A program made the position numbers and the translations under genes. Positions 39,725 through 48,414 of a stretch of 56,442 nucleotides of DNA are shown here, one piece after another. Origin of the DNA: Cyanobacteria bacterium SBLK (GTDB lineage: Bacteria > Cyanobacteriota > Cyanobacteriia > Cyanobacteriales > Spirulinaceae); assembly GCA_017746715.1 (NCBI GenBank), contig JAGHZQ010000100.1, forward strand, positions 1 through 56,442. Direction: 5' to 3'. Each line of letters starts with the position of its first letter. Position 1 is the stretch's first letter. Under the pieces are notes generated by a model, which worked only from the letters and a program-made list of their open reading frames with translations, had not been told where the DNA came from and searched no databases.

Positions 39725-40423
39725 TTAATTATCTTCAAACTTATAACCGACACCAATAACTGTTTTAATAAAAGCGGGATGGGAAGAATCGAACTCGATT
39801 TTTTTTCGCAATCTTCCCACATGAGTATCGACGACTCGTTCGTCTCCAAAAAAGTCATCTCCCCAGAGTTTTTCAATCAATTGGGGACGACTCCAAACCC
39901 GTCCGGGATAGCTCATAAATGCAGCCAATAATTTGAATTCTAACGTTGTTAAATCTAAGGTTTCTTCGGTTTTATCTTCGCGAATTCGCGTGGCGAGATG
40001 GCGATCGCAGTCAATTGTAAAATGTTGACTTTGGTAAACGTGGGAGTTTTCGTGTCGCAAACTGCGCCGCAATAGTGCTCGCACTCTCGCCACCAATTCC
40101 CTCGGACTAAAGGGTTTGACTAAGTAATCGTCGGCACCGGTGGATAAACCGATGACGCGATCGATTTCTTCTCCTTTTGCAGTTAGCATTAAAATATAGG
40201 GGTCTTTCAGTCCTTCTTTTTGGCGAATGCGCGTACAAACTTCTAAGCCATCTAATTTCGGTAACATAATATCGAGAATAATCAGATCCGGCTGTTTTTC
40301 GCGAAAGATTTCTAAGGCTTGTAAACCATCTCCTGCTACCAAACATTGAAATCCCTCTCGGGTTAATGTATCTTGAATCAGTTGCGAGATTTCGCGATCG
40401 TCTTCAACAATTAAAAGTTCCAT
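39725..40423 (-). CDS. OmpR/PhoB-type response regulator
   Basis: 232 residues. The receiver domain begins MELLIVEDDREISQLI with the acidic pocket, the phospho-acceptor Asp is in LIILDIMLPKLDG (D53), and the conserved Thr and Lys are in LMLTAKGEE and DYLVKPFSPREL. A winged-helix DNA-binding domain follows ('LTTLEFKLLAAFMSYPGRVW', then DERVVDTHVGRLRKKIE). It would bind promoter DNA as a dimer after phosphorylation. No histidine kinase is adjacent; the kinase at 54851 is too distant to link. Confidence 0.92.
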   Translation of the reverse strand: MELLIVEDDREISQLIQDTLTREGFQCLVAGDGLQALEIFREKQPDLIILDIMLPKLDGLEVCTRIRQKEGLKDPYILMLTAKGEEIDRVIGLSTGADDYLVKPFSPRELVARVRALLRRSLRHENSHVYQSQHFTIDCDRHLATRIREDKTEETLDLTTLEFKLLAAFMSYPGRVWSRPQLIEKLWGDDFFGDERVVDTHVGRLRKKIEFDSSHPAFIKTVIGVGYKFEDN

Positions 40424-40450
40424 AATTTGGATCGATAAAGCGAAATTATG

Positions 40451-40593
40451 GGGTGCATCTCATTTTTGCAAAAATACTCGAAAAGCGATCGTTTTATATG
40501 CCCCTCCCGTCCCCTTTTGAAAGGGGGAAGCCGCTCCCCCTCTTACGAAGGGAGGTTAGGGGGGATATAAATTTACGAATTTGAGATGCACCC
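40451..40593. mobile_element. 143-bp MITE with 8-bp target-site duplication
   Basis: The terminal inverted repeats GGGTGCATCTCA (40451-40462) and TGAGATGCACCC (40582-40593) are perfect, and the element is flanked on both sides by the direct repeat AAATTATG (40443-40450 and 40594-40601). The interior holds GC-rich palindromic sequence (CCCCTCCC...GGGAGG). It encodes no protein, so it would need a transposase supplied in trans. It lies in the 438-base gap between the response regulator and the TIGR00297 gene; the other item in that gap is the duplicated segment at 40705. Confidence 0.85.
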
Positions 40594-40704
40594 AAATTAT
40601 GATTCTTAGCTTACTGTTTTTTCTCGCTTTCTGGCATTAACGGTTCGATCGGTTTTTAAATTCTGAGAGCGCTCGCGTCCGAGTCTGGCAAGCATCGTCG
40701 ATTC

Positions 40705-40834
40705 GTTGTAGGTTGCGCGATCGGTGTTGATTATTGTTACAGTTGACTGCAATGAATACTTCCAGCCAAATTCATAAAAGTTAATAAAAATACATCTGAT
40801 TTTCAGCCTATTTATGGTAAAAGAAAGATTGCGA
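40705..40834 (+). repeat. Duplicated intergenic segment, copy 2
   Basis: This is the diverged copy of 36945-37094, about 20 bases shorter, ending in the same TTATGGTAMAAGARRGRTTGCGA-like run. It is not followed by a gene on the plus strand, so it is a promoter region without its gene, or part of an unrecognised interspersed repeat. Confidence 0.72.
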
Positions 40835-40861
40835 GCGATCGCAGAACGGGAGGAACAACAG

Positions 40862-41608
40862 TTAAAAGAGAAAGATAAACGCCATTAAAATTGCAGCGAT
40901 CGCACCAATAAAAGTGTTAATAATATTAACCACTTCATTGGTCAACCAATTGAATTTTTCCTGTATTGTCGCACCGATAACGCTTTCTAAATTCGTGGCG
41001 ATGAAGGCAGCTAAAACACACCAAAAGATGCCGAGAAGGGAAATCGCTTGCAACCCCCAAGCAAGAATAGCGATCGCGGCAGAGGCAACAATGCCGGCGA
41101 GAGTTCCTTCTAAACTAACGGCCCCTTCCGTACCCCGAGGAACGGGCTTTAAAGTAGTAATTAAAAAGGTACGCTTGCCATAAGCTTTACCAATTTCCGA
41201 GGCGCAAGTATCGGATAATTTCGTACAAAAACTGGCAACATAACCCAAGATTAATAGCACTCGAAACGGTTCGCTAACGAATAGCGTCCCAATAGCGCAG
41301 AGAGTTCCCACTAATGCCGATCCCCAAACATTTTCCGGACCCCGCAAACCCGATCGCCCTTCGGCAATTCCTTCTGCTTCTTTTTGTTCTTTGCCAATGC
41401 GCGTGACTCCCACTCCCACTAAGAAATAAAACATCACCACGAGATATCCCTGCCATGAGAGCGTTCCCCAAACCAAAACCCCGAGAATCCATGCGTGTAG
41501 ATAGCCCCAAGGGGTGAGGAGCTTTTTGGGAGCAAGAAACGCCAAAGCCAGTAAAATCGCGTTGAGGACGATCGCGATCGTCCAAGAGTTCAACCAATTG
41601 ATATTCAT
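40862..41608 (-). CDS. TIGR00297 (DUF92) family integral membrane protein, phytyl-phosphate kinase-like
   Basis: 248 residues with about six to seven membrane helices. Family marks are 'LLTPWGYLHAWILGVLVWGT', 'YFLVGVGVTRIGKEQKEAEG', 'RGPENVWGSALVGTLCAIGT', 'CTKLSDTCASEIGKAYG', and PRGTEGAVSLEGTLAG. The plant homologue VTE6 phosphorylates phytyl phosphate to phytyl diphosphate for tocopherol and chlorophyll salvage, and the cyanobacterial protein is expected to do the same. The ATG start precedes the first helix. It stands alone. Confidence 0.9.
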   Translation of the reverse strand: MNINWLNSWTIAIVLNAILLALAFLAPKKLLTPWGYLHAWILGVLVWGTLSWQGYLVVMFYFLVGVGVTRIGKEQKEAEGIAEGRSGLRGPENVWGSALVGTLCAIGTLFVSEPFRVLLILGYVASFCTKLSDTCASEIGKAYGKRTFLITTLKPVPRGTEGAVSLEGTLAGIVASAAIAILAWGLQAISLLGIFWCVLAAFIATNLESVIGATIQEKFNWLTNEVVNIINTFIGAIAAILMAFIFLF

Positions 41609-41669
41609 GGGCGTAGGGAACCGTTTATTTCAAAACTATAATAGAGGCAATCGCGATATTTTCTAAACC

Positions 41670-42485
41670 GTGCAACAAAAAAGCAAGCTCCTTCCCCAAG
41701 CCTTTATTCCTTTTTCTGCCCGTTTGATGGCGGCTTTACGAGCTAAGGAAAGCGCGAGAAGCGATCGGCTTTTTGACGATCCTTTTGCCGCACGATTGGC
41801 AGGAAAAGAGGCAATGGAGTTTGCTAATACTCAATCTCAACCCCGGGATATTGCTTATCTGGCAATGCGAACAAAACTATTTGACGATTTTTTTCAAGAT
41901 GTTTTGTTTGCAAAAAAAATACCAGAAATTTCTCAAGTTGTTCTTTTAGCCGCAGGAATGGATTCGCGAGCGTATCGCCTTTATTGGCCGGAAAATACCT
42001 ATCTTTACGAGTTAGATTTTTCGGGAATTTTAGCTTATAAAAAAAATAGGCTCAATGGGATTCTCCCGCGATGCAAGCGGATTGAGATCGCGGCAGATTT
42101 AACTCAACCTTGGACGCATCATCTCTTAGAACAAGGCTATCAACGGGATCGCCCTTCTCTATGGCTGCTGGAAGGGTTATTGATGTATCTAGAAGCATCT
42201 CAATGCGATCGCTTGCTCCGAGAAATTGCTTCTCTAACCGTGCCGGGCAGTTATTTAGGTTTGGATTTAATCGATCGGCAAACCTTGCAGCGCGATCGCG
42301 ATAGCAATGGTTATTTTCAATTTGGAATTGACGATCCGATCGGATTTTTAGCACAATATAATTGGACTGCAACGATCGCAAATCCTGCCGATCTAAAAAT
42401 TGGCAGCGATCGCTTTAATCGTTTTTTTGCAGGCGATCGAATTTCCGATACGGCACGACCTTTTCTCGTTACCGCATGGAAATAA
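41670..42485 (+). CDS. PPM1/leucine carboxyl methyltransferase-type SAM methyltransferase
   Basis: 271 residues. 'SARLMAALRAKESARSDRLF' with DDPFAARLAG, 'YLAMRTKLFDDFF', then the SAM motif VVLLAAGMDSRAYRLYWP, 'LYELDFSGILAYKKNRL', LWLLEGLLMYLE and 'VTAWK' at the end follow the order of the TIGR00027/LCMT group. The members' substrates in bacteria are mostly unknown. It starts with GTG at 41670; an ATG at 41727 would cut off conserved sequence. Divergent from TIGR00297 with 61 bases between. Confidence 0.88.
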   Translation: MQQKSKLLPQAFIPFSARLMAALRAKESARSDRLFDDPFAARLAGKEAMEFANTQSQPRDIAYLAMRTKLFDDFFQDVLFAKKIPEISQVVLLAAGMDSRAYRLYWPENTYLYELDFSGILAYKKNRLNGILPRCKRIEIAADLTQPWTHHLLEQGYQRDRPSLWLLEGLLMYLEASQCDRLLREIASLTVPGSYLGLDLIDRQTLQRDRDSNGYFQFGIDDPIGFLAQYNWTATIANPADLKIGSDRFNRFFAGDRISDTARPFLVTAWK

Positions 42486-42560
42486 GTCGTCCTTGGTTAT
42501 TTGTATGATATTATTGTACTGTTCTCCTATCTTCATAAGACCCTATTGGAGTGTAAAGTA

Positions 42561-44603
42561 ATGGCAGTATCGACGGAAATTCAACAGAGGATCGAACAAC
42601 TTCGCCAGCAATTACAGAAAGCTGGATATGCTTATTACGTCCTCGACGATCCCATTATGGAAGATGCCGTTTACGATCGCCTTTATCGGGAATTGCAAGA
42701 CCTCGAAAGTCAATATCCCGAACTCATCGTTCCCGATAGTCCCACTCAGCGCGTTGGCGATCGACCTGCTACTCAATTTACTTCAGTCCGTCACAATATT
42801 CCCCTTTATAGTTTGGAAAATGCCTTTAACCTAGAAGAACTCAAAAAATGGCAAGATCGCTGGCAGCGTCAAATATTAGAAGTCACGGGATTTGAGTATG
42901 TTTGCGAACTGAAAATCGATGGTTCGGCTTTGGCATTAACCTATGAAAATGGACTATTTGTAAAAGGAGTGACGCGAGGAGATGGTATATCGGGAGAAGA
43001 TATTACGCAAAATGTCCGCACGATTCGCAGTATTCCCTTACGATTAAATTTAGAAAAACCACCGGAATTGGTAGAAGTTCGTGGTGAGGCTTTTTTACCT
43101 ATTGATGAATTCGATCGCATCAATCGAGAACGAGAGCGATCGGGAGAATCTTTATTTGCCAATCCTCGCAATGCGGCGGCAGGAACCTTGCGACAATTGG
43201 ATCCGCAGGTGGTCGATCGGCGACGCTTGGACTTTTTTGCTTATACCTTGCATATTCCCAATAACCCGGAAGTTCGTCCGGACATGCAATGGGAATCGCT
43301 AGAATTTCTGCAAAAAATGGGCTTTCGCGTCAATCCCAATCGCAAATTATGTGCTTCTCTAGAAGCTGTTGCCGATTATTTTCAAGAATGGGATGAAAAA
43401 AGAAAGATTTTAGCTTATATGACCGATGGTGCGGTGGCGAAAATTAATTCCATCCCCTTACAAAGAGAATTAGGCTTTACTCAGAAGTTCCCTCGTTGGG
43501 CGATTGCCCTGAAATATCCTGCCGAAGAAGCACCGACGAAAGTAAAGGCAATTACCGTTAATGTCGGGCGCACGGGTGCCGTTACGCCCATGGCAATTAT
43601 GGAACCCGTCCAGTTAGCCGGGACGACGGTACAACGAGCAACATTACACAATCGCGATCGCATTGCCGAGTTAGATATTCGCGTCGGGGATACGGTGATT
43701 ATTCGCAAAGCAGGGGAGATTATTCCCGAGGTTTTGCGGGTATTACCGGAGTTGCGTCCGGAGGGAACAATTCCTTACGAAATGCCGGAAAATTGCCCCG
43801 AATGCGGCTCTCAATTGGTGCGTCCGGAAGGAGAAGCCGTCACTCGCTGCGTCAATCGTTTTTGTCCGGCTATTGTCAGAGGAAGCGTCGTGCATTGGGC
43901 TTCGAGAGATGCGTTGGATATTAACGGTTTGGGGGAAAAGATCGTCGAACAAATTGTCGATCGCGCTTTGGTGAAATCCGTTGCCGATCTCTATGCTTTA
44001 ACGAGGGAACAACTGGCAACTTTAGAGCGCATGGGTCAGAAATCTTCTGAGAAATTAGTTGCCGCGATCGCAGAGTCTAAAAAACAGTCCTATGCAAGGG
44101 TTTTATACGGTTTGGGCATTCGCTACGTGGGGAAAGTGAATGCTGAGTTATTAACCGAGAATTCTACAACGATCGAGCAATTAGCAAAAATGTCAGTCGG
44201 CGACCTCGAAAACGTGCATGGAATCGGTTTGGAAATCGCGCGATCGGTTTGGGAATGGTTCCAAAACCCTGAAAATATAAGCCTTGTGGAGAATCTACGA
44301 TCGGCGGGGCTAAATTTTGAACGGGGAGAGGACAGTTTATCATTACCCTCCGATTTTACCACAAAGGGGGTTTTCGCGGGTAAAATATTAGTCATTACGG
44401 GAACTTTGCCAACATTAGGACGTAAAGAAGCGGAGGCACTAATTAAGCAAGCTGGTGGTAAAACGACCAGTTCTGTTAGCAAAAAGACAGATTATCTCGT
44501 CGTGGGGGAAAATGCCGGCTCAAAGCTCGAAAAAGCAGAAAAATTGGGTATTTCTCAACTCAGCGAAGACCAATTAAGAGAAATGATAGCGGGAGGGAAA
44601 TAG
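42561..44603 (+). CDS. ligA: NAD-dependent DNA ligase
   Basis: 680 residues, full length. The adenylation lysine is K118 in ELKIDGSAL, preceded by the Ia domain ('YYVLDDPIMEDAVYDRLYRE') and followed by 'NPRNAAAGTLRQLDPQVV'. The OB fold follows ('VNVGRTGAVTPMAIMEPVQL'), the four-cysteine zinc finger is CPECGSQL...CVNRFCPA, the helix-hairpin-helix repeats include GIRYVGKVNAELL and VHGIGLEIARS, and the C-terminal BRCT domain reads GKILVITGTLPTLGRKEAEA. It joins nicks during replication and repair. The ATG at 42561 is favoured; the frame runs 60 bases further upstream. Confidence 0.97.
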   Translation: MAVSTEIQQRIEQLRQQLQKAGYAYYVLDDPIMEDAVYDRLYRELQDLESQYPELIVPDSPTQRVGDRPATQFTSVRHNIPLYSLENAFNLEELKKWQDRWQRQILEVTGFEYVCELKIDGSALALTYENGLFVKGVTRGDGISGEDITQNVRTIRSIPLRLNLEKPPELVEVRGEAFLPIDEFDRINRERERSGESLFANPRNAAAGTLRQLDPQVVDRRRLDFFAYTLHIPNNPEVRPDMQWESLEFLQKMGFRVNPNRKLCASLEAVADYFQEWDEKRKILAYMTDGAVAKINSIPLQRELGFTQKFPRWAIALKYPAEEAPTKVKAITVNVGRTGAVTPMAIMEPVQLAGTTVQRATLHNRDRIAELDIRVGDTVIIRKAGEIIPEVLRVLPELRPEGTIPYEMPENCPECGSQLVRPEGEAVTRCVNRFCPAIVRGSVVHWASRDALDINGLGEKIVEQIVDRALVKSVADLYALTREQLATLERMGQKSSEKLVAAIAESKKQSYARVLYGLGIRYVGKVNAELLTENSTTIEQLAKMSVGDLENVHGIGLEIARSVWEWFQNPENISLVENLRSAGLNFERGEDSLSLPSDFTTKGVFAGKILVITGTLPTLGRKEAEALIKQAGGKTTSSVSKKTDYLVVGENAGSKLEKAEKLGISQLSEDQLREMIAGGK

Positions 44604-44663
44604 AATGGATTTTGAGCGATAGTACAATATACAGGTTCAAAGAGATATCCTCTAGATTTTTTC

Positions 44664-44733
44664 ACCACAGAGACACGGAGGATAGAGAAAGAAAGTTTAA
44701 AAAAACTCTTTGTCTTTGCCGGGTCTTTGTGGT
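44664..44733. repeat. 70-bp inverted-repeat element (ACCACAGAGAC...GTCTTTGTGGT)
   Basis: Eleven-base arms, 10 of 11 complementary, flank a purine-rich then pyrimidine-rich interior. The ACCACAGAGACACGGAGG motif is a well-known interspersed type in cyanobacterial genomes. It lies between the ligA stop and the stop of the convergent small secreted protein. Confidence 0.65.
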
Positions 44734-44747
44734 TTCTTTACAAACTT

Positions 44748-45242
44748 TTAGATTTCTTCAAAACGCACGTTAATATTAATATTATCGGGTCCGAGCATCG
44801 TTCCTTGTAAGACCAGAACGACACTTTTAGAAGAATCCGTAGGGGCTAAACCAACACTATCGGGCTTATCAAAAACCAAGTTAAATCCCCATGCCCCCGT
44901 TGCCCTATTAATGTCTCGTTCGGCATAACCTTTCGCCGTTAATTGTTCTTGATAGAAAGAGACAGCATCTTCGGGTTTGAGAGCGGCTTGGAAATTGAGG
45001 GATTGTTTGCCGTAGGCATTTTCACTCGGAAGTTCGAGAATGCCGCCCGTAATTCCGCTCGGTTGGGGCAGTCCTTTTAAGATAGAAAGAACATCAGAGG
45101 CTTGAGCGATATATTGTCTCTCGGCAACAGAACGATCGCGAATCGATTCGGCTTGTCCGACAGGGGAATAAAAAACGCCAACTCCGGCTAAAACAACAAT
45201 CGCGATCGAGGAACAGAAATGCTGGCAGAGTTTAAATTGCAT
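44748..45242 (-). CDS. Small secreted protein of unknown function
   Basis: 164 residues from the ATG at 45242, with AGGAG nine bases upstream. A signal peptide (CSSIAIVVLAGVGVFYSPVG QAES) is followed by a domain with 'LSILKGLPQPSGITGGILEL', 'FQAALKPEDAVSFYQEQLTA', 'KGYAERDINRATGAWGFNLV' and 'MLGPDNININVRFEEI'. The 'vsFYqeqL.akGy.e' pattern is typical of small envelope proteins that resemble the DUF4136/DUF3299-like lipoprotein partners, but I cannot assign a family. It is convergent with ligA. Confidence 0.72.
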   Translation of the reverse strand: MQFKLCQHFCSSIAIVVLAGVGVFYSPVGQAESIRDRSVAERQYIAQASDVLSILKGLPQPSGITGGILELPSENAYGKQSLNFQAALKPEDAVSFYQEQLTAKGYAERDINRATGAWGFNLVFDKPDSVGLAPTDSSKSVVLVLQGTMLGPDNININVRFEEI

Positions 45243-45598
45243 GAGTTGCTCTCCTAAAGCAATATTAAATTTTGGCAAGAATGCACTCGTAGAAACGGTA
45301 ATATTATAGATCGGCATTCATCGCGATCGCCATAATATTGCCAGTCAAAGATTATTTTTTTACATACAAGTTCGCAATCGTTTTTAGATTTTGCGATCGC
45401 CCTCGATATTTCAAGAAATGAAACAAATTTGAAGAAAAAATAAAAAATAAAGGAATAAGGGTTAGGAAATTTGCGATCGCCGCTTATACTACGGACGTGC
45501 CTTGAAAATTCAACCGATCGTAGCAGTTTCGATCTGTTTTTTCAAAGCACTATGATATTAACCATTTTTTCATCAACGTTCGGAGGGAACGATCGAGA
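45243..45598. other. Intergenic region between divergent genes
   Basis: 356 bases. It is A/T-rich with a purine run (45430-45470) and an inverted pair of CTTGAAAA/TTTTTTCAAAG around two GATCG elements at about 45500-45550. TATGAT at 45552-45557 could serve as a -10 for the lectin gene. No gene is seen. Confidence 0.45.
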
Positions 45599-46447
45599 AT
45601 GAGCGATATTTATGTTTTTCACCAAGGTCGAGGGGATAGCGGCTGGCTCTGGTACAATGTCTTTGATGGCAGTGAATGGGCTGGAGACAAACAAGTGCCA
45701 AAAACAGGCATGACTGGCGACCCTTCAGCAGTAGTTTACAACGATAAAATCTATGCCTTTCATCAAGGTCGAGGGGATAGCGGTTGGCTTTGGTATAACG
45801 TCCTTGATGGTAATGAATGGACGGGAGATGAAGAAGTTCGCAGAACAGGGTTGACTGCAGGACCTTCAGCAGTGGTTTATAACGATAAAATCTATGTTTT
45901 TCATCAAGGTCGAGGAGATGATGGTTGGCTCTGGTATAACGTCTTTGATGGCAATGAATGGGCTGGCGATAAAAAGGTTCCCAATACGGGCATGACTTCA
46001 AGTCCTTCGGCAGTGGTTTACGATGACAAAATCTATGTTTTTCATCAAGGTCGAGGAGATAGCGGTTGGCTCTGGTACAATGTTTTTGATGGCAATGATT
46101 GGGCGGGAGATGAAGAAGTTAGCGGGACGGGTTTAACGGACGATCCCGATGCCGTGGTCTACAATGGCAAAATCTATGTTTTCCACGAAGGACGAGGGGA
46201 TAATGGCTGGTTGTGGTGCAATATTTTTGACGGTAGCGAATGGGAAGGCGATAAAAAAATCCGCAATACGGGAATTACTGCGGGACCGTCAGCCGTGGTT
46301 TATGATGATAAAATTCACGTCTTTCATCAAGGTCGAGAAGATAGCGGTTGGTTGTGGTGCAATATCTTTGATGGCAATGACTGGGAAGGCGATACGGAAG
46401 TTCGCAAAACGGGACTTTCTGAAGGACCCGGAGCCGTTGTTTATTAA
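45599..46447 (+). CDS. Six-blade beta-propeller lectin-like protein
   Basis: 282 residues, entirely six consecutive 47-residue units with the consensus 'IYVFHQGRGDSGWLWYNVFD', then G.EWAGD..V..TGMT..PSAVVYNDK. Each unit has the four-strand pattern of a propeller blade, with conserved Trp, Tyr and Asp residues of the kind that line sugar sites in tachylectin-, PLL- and fucose-lectin-type propellers. Six units could close a complete propeller. It has no signal peptide or membrane helix, so it is cytoplasmic or exported by an unknown path. A GGAGG-like site is just upstream of the ATG. Sugar specificity is unknown. Confidence 0.75.
   Translation: MSDIYVFHQGRGDSGWLWYNVFDGSEWAGDKQVPKTGMTGDPSAVVYNDKIYAFHQGRGDSGWLWYNVLDGNEWTGDEEVRRTGLTAGPSAVVYNDKIYVFHQGRGDDGWLWYNVFDGNEWAGDKKVPNTGMTSSPSAVVYDDKIYVFHQGRGDSGWLWYNVFDGNDWAGDEEVSGTGLTDDPDAVVYNGKIYVFHEGRGDNGWLWCNIFDGSEWEGDKKIRNTGITAGPSAVVYDDKIHVFHQGREDSGWLWCNIFDGNDWEGDTEVRKTGLSEGPGAVVY
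45608..46444 (+). repeat. 141-bp tandem repeat, six copies without indels
   Basis: The repeats begin at 45608, 45749, 45890, 46031, 46172 and 46313, exactly 141 bases apart; the last is slightly shorter at its 3' end. Neighbouring copies are very similar at the DNA level, so the array expanded or was homogenised recently. Confidence 0.9.
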
Positions 46448-46686
46448 TCGATCGCAGTTTTAACGCGATCGCAATTTTCTCAAGTCCCCATGATTTCTCG
46501 AGGAAATATTTGGGGCTTCTTTGTCTTTCTACCTTCTAGTAGATTGTCCAACGATCGCAATGAGAAAAATCGATTCCAGACATTGCTGTTTTTGTTTGCT
46601 TGGTTGTTAGAGTAGTTTACTGCGATCGAGAAACGACTCATATCTTGATTCAAACGATCGATTAATTGGATAGTGGGTAAAAGCAT

Positions 46687-48060
46687 CTACCAAGGACTAC
46701 CCACCAAAGAATAAGCGGCCCAATGATAGGGGTGAGAAAAGTCGGCAGTTCCGGCCATCGCAATACTACTCGGAACCGCAACGCGAGTGGCAGAATTCAA
46801 TAATTCTCCATCCTCTAAGCGTACCTCCCCGCGAATCATGGCAATTTGTGCCTGTCGCAAGGCTTCGGCTTTCGTGGAAGTCTCCTTTAACTGCTGATAA
46901 AACTCGCTCATTAACCCAACGGAACCCACATCGCTGACTTGCCAAAAGCTGGCGAGAACCGATTTGACTCCTAATTGTACCGCTAACCCGGCAAATCCCA
47001 ACTCCGCATCGCGATCGCCGAGAGCGGTTTGACAGGCACTCAACACCAGCAACTCCACGGGAGGATGATTTAAACGCAAGCGATCGAGGCGATCGAGAGT
47101 TAATTTCTCATCAAAGAGTTGAATAAAAGAATTATTGGGTTTACCGGGTTGGAATTTCGCATGGGTTGCGAAATGAACGATTTCAAATGGATAGTTTTTA
47201 CGGCGATCTTGGAGATTTTTAAGGGTAAACGTTTCATTTAAAAAGGTTTCTCCTTCCCAAAGCCGTTTGGTAATGGTATTGAGTTCTATTTCCGCTCCGG
47301 GTAACGGTGCGAGATCGCTAAATTGAGAAGCACCCATGGCCAAAATTCGCGCTTCATTGAGGGGTCTGTATTCCCGATTCGCGAGATAAAATGCAGGCGT
47401 TTTAGTTAAACTATATTTTTCGATTAAGAAACGTTCCCCATCGTATAACGCAGCATAAGGAAAAGTTCGCAAACCCGGCCCGGCACTAATGATAATTGTA
47501 TCGATTCCTTCTGCTTTTAATATTTCTTCAATGGGTGCGATCGCCCAATCATAAAGTTGTTTTCCTAACGCTTTATAGTGGTTTGAATCGTGCTTGCGCG
47601 GATTAAGAACTTCGCGACGAAACTCCCGAATTGTTTTCTCTAACAATTGACGATCGGTCGTCATAACATTCACGGAAATGGGCATTTTTCCGGGGGTACT
47701 GATGGCAATATTCAAGCAATCTTCTCGCGCTAGAAACCAAACAATTGCCGGACGCGTCCCGGTTTCTTCTCCTAATTGAGTTAGCGATCGCGCCATCTCA
47801 TCGGCCTGCATGGCTAAATCAACAAATTCAGTCCCAAAAAATTCCTCGTATTCGCTGCCCCAATCTTGTTCCATTTGCATAATTGCCTCCGATAAACCTG
47901 CTTGAGAGGCAAGCATAACCGGCGGTTCGAGATGAGATTCTGCTGCTTGTACCGGCTTTTGCGGCGCGATATCCGGTAGAGTTATAGCAGCGATCGCAGC
48001 CAAAAAATAAGCGATTCCCCATCTTATTTTTTTCTGATTTTGAGAAAGTTTGCGTTTCAT
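46687..48060 (-). CDS. CHAT domain protease-like protein, paralogue 1
   Basis: 457 residues. The N-terminus has a hydrophobic signal/anchor segment (IAYFLAAIAAITLPDIAP). After a helical region with a 'SLTQLGEETGTRPAIVW' strand the CHAT (caspase-like) domain fills the second half: 'IDTIIISAGPGLRTFPYAAL' with YDGERFLIEKYSL, the catalytic His H300 in VHFATHAKF, and the nucleophile C343 in LLVLSACQTALGDRDAE. 'PVELLVLSACQTALG' and GVKSVLASFWQVSD are conserved CHAT features. CHAT proteins are cysteine proteases of the caspase/separase clan; the target is not known. Its closest relative in the window is the 457-residue gene at 51187. Confidence 0.9.
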   Translation of the reverse strand: MKRKLSQNQKKIRWGIAYFLAAIAAITLPDIAPQKPVQAAESHLEPPVMLASQAGLSEAIMQMEQDWGSEYEEFFGTEFVDLAMQADEMARSLTQLGEETGTRPAIVWFLAREDCLNIAISTPGKMPISVNVMTTDRQLLEKTIREFRREVLNPRKHDSNHYKALGKQLYDWAIAPIEEILKAEGIDTIIISAGPGLRTFPYAALYDGERFLIEKYSLTKTPAFYLANREYRPLNEARILAMGASQFSDLAPLPGAEIELNTITKRLWEGETFLNETFTLKNLQDRRKNYPFEIVHFATHAKFQPGKPNNSFIQLFDEKLTLDRLDRLRLNHPPVELLVLSACQTALGDRDAELGFAGLAVQLGVKSVLASFWQVSDVGSVGLMSEFYQQLKETSTKAEALRQAQIAMIRGEVRLEDGELLNSATRVAVPSSIAMAGTADFSHPYHWAAYSLVGSPW

Positions 48061-48306
48061 ATCACCCTGAATCGTTATCTATTTTTTTATTTTTCTAAAT
48101 AATAACATGATTTTTTTAGGATCTCTAAAAATTCAGTGTAAATACGATTAAAAATCAGTCACAATACAGTTGCTAATAAAAATAGTAGAAATTAAGTATT
48201 TGCACTTTCAATATTTTTCAAAATCTTCACAAAGAATAACTTTATTCCAATTTGAAATTCACAATTCACAATTGAGGAATTATTCTATTGAGTAGTGGTT
48301 TGTCTT

Positions 48307-48414
48307 TTACCCAGAGCGACCGACCAAATAATAAGCTGCCCGAGGCTCGGGGTCAGAAAAATCGGGAGTGTCCGCGATCGCAATCCCGCACAATAATCTC
48401 TCGGTGTCAGAAAC
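48307..48414 (-). pseudogene. C-terminal remnant of a third CHAT paralogue
   Basis: The minus-strand frame reads VSDTERLLCGIAIADTPDFS and DPEPRAAYYLVGRSG, then a stop at 48307-48309. The intact paralogues end AIAGTTDFSHPYHWAAYSLV and GSPW in the same arrangement. Only the last ~35 codons survive. The remnant begins immediately after the TAG of the GMC oxidoreductase and is in the same frame, so readthrough of that stop would append it. It lies in a 354-base gap between paralogue 1 and the GMC gene; the rest of the gap is A/T-rich and shows nothing. Confidence 0.75.

Noticed and set aside
46480..46686. 68-codon minus-strand frame starting right after the CHAT paralogue 1 stop
   Set aside because: No ribosome site, no counterpart behind paralogue 2, and no recognisable composition.
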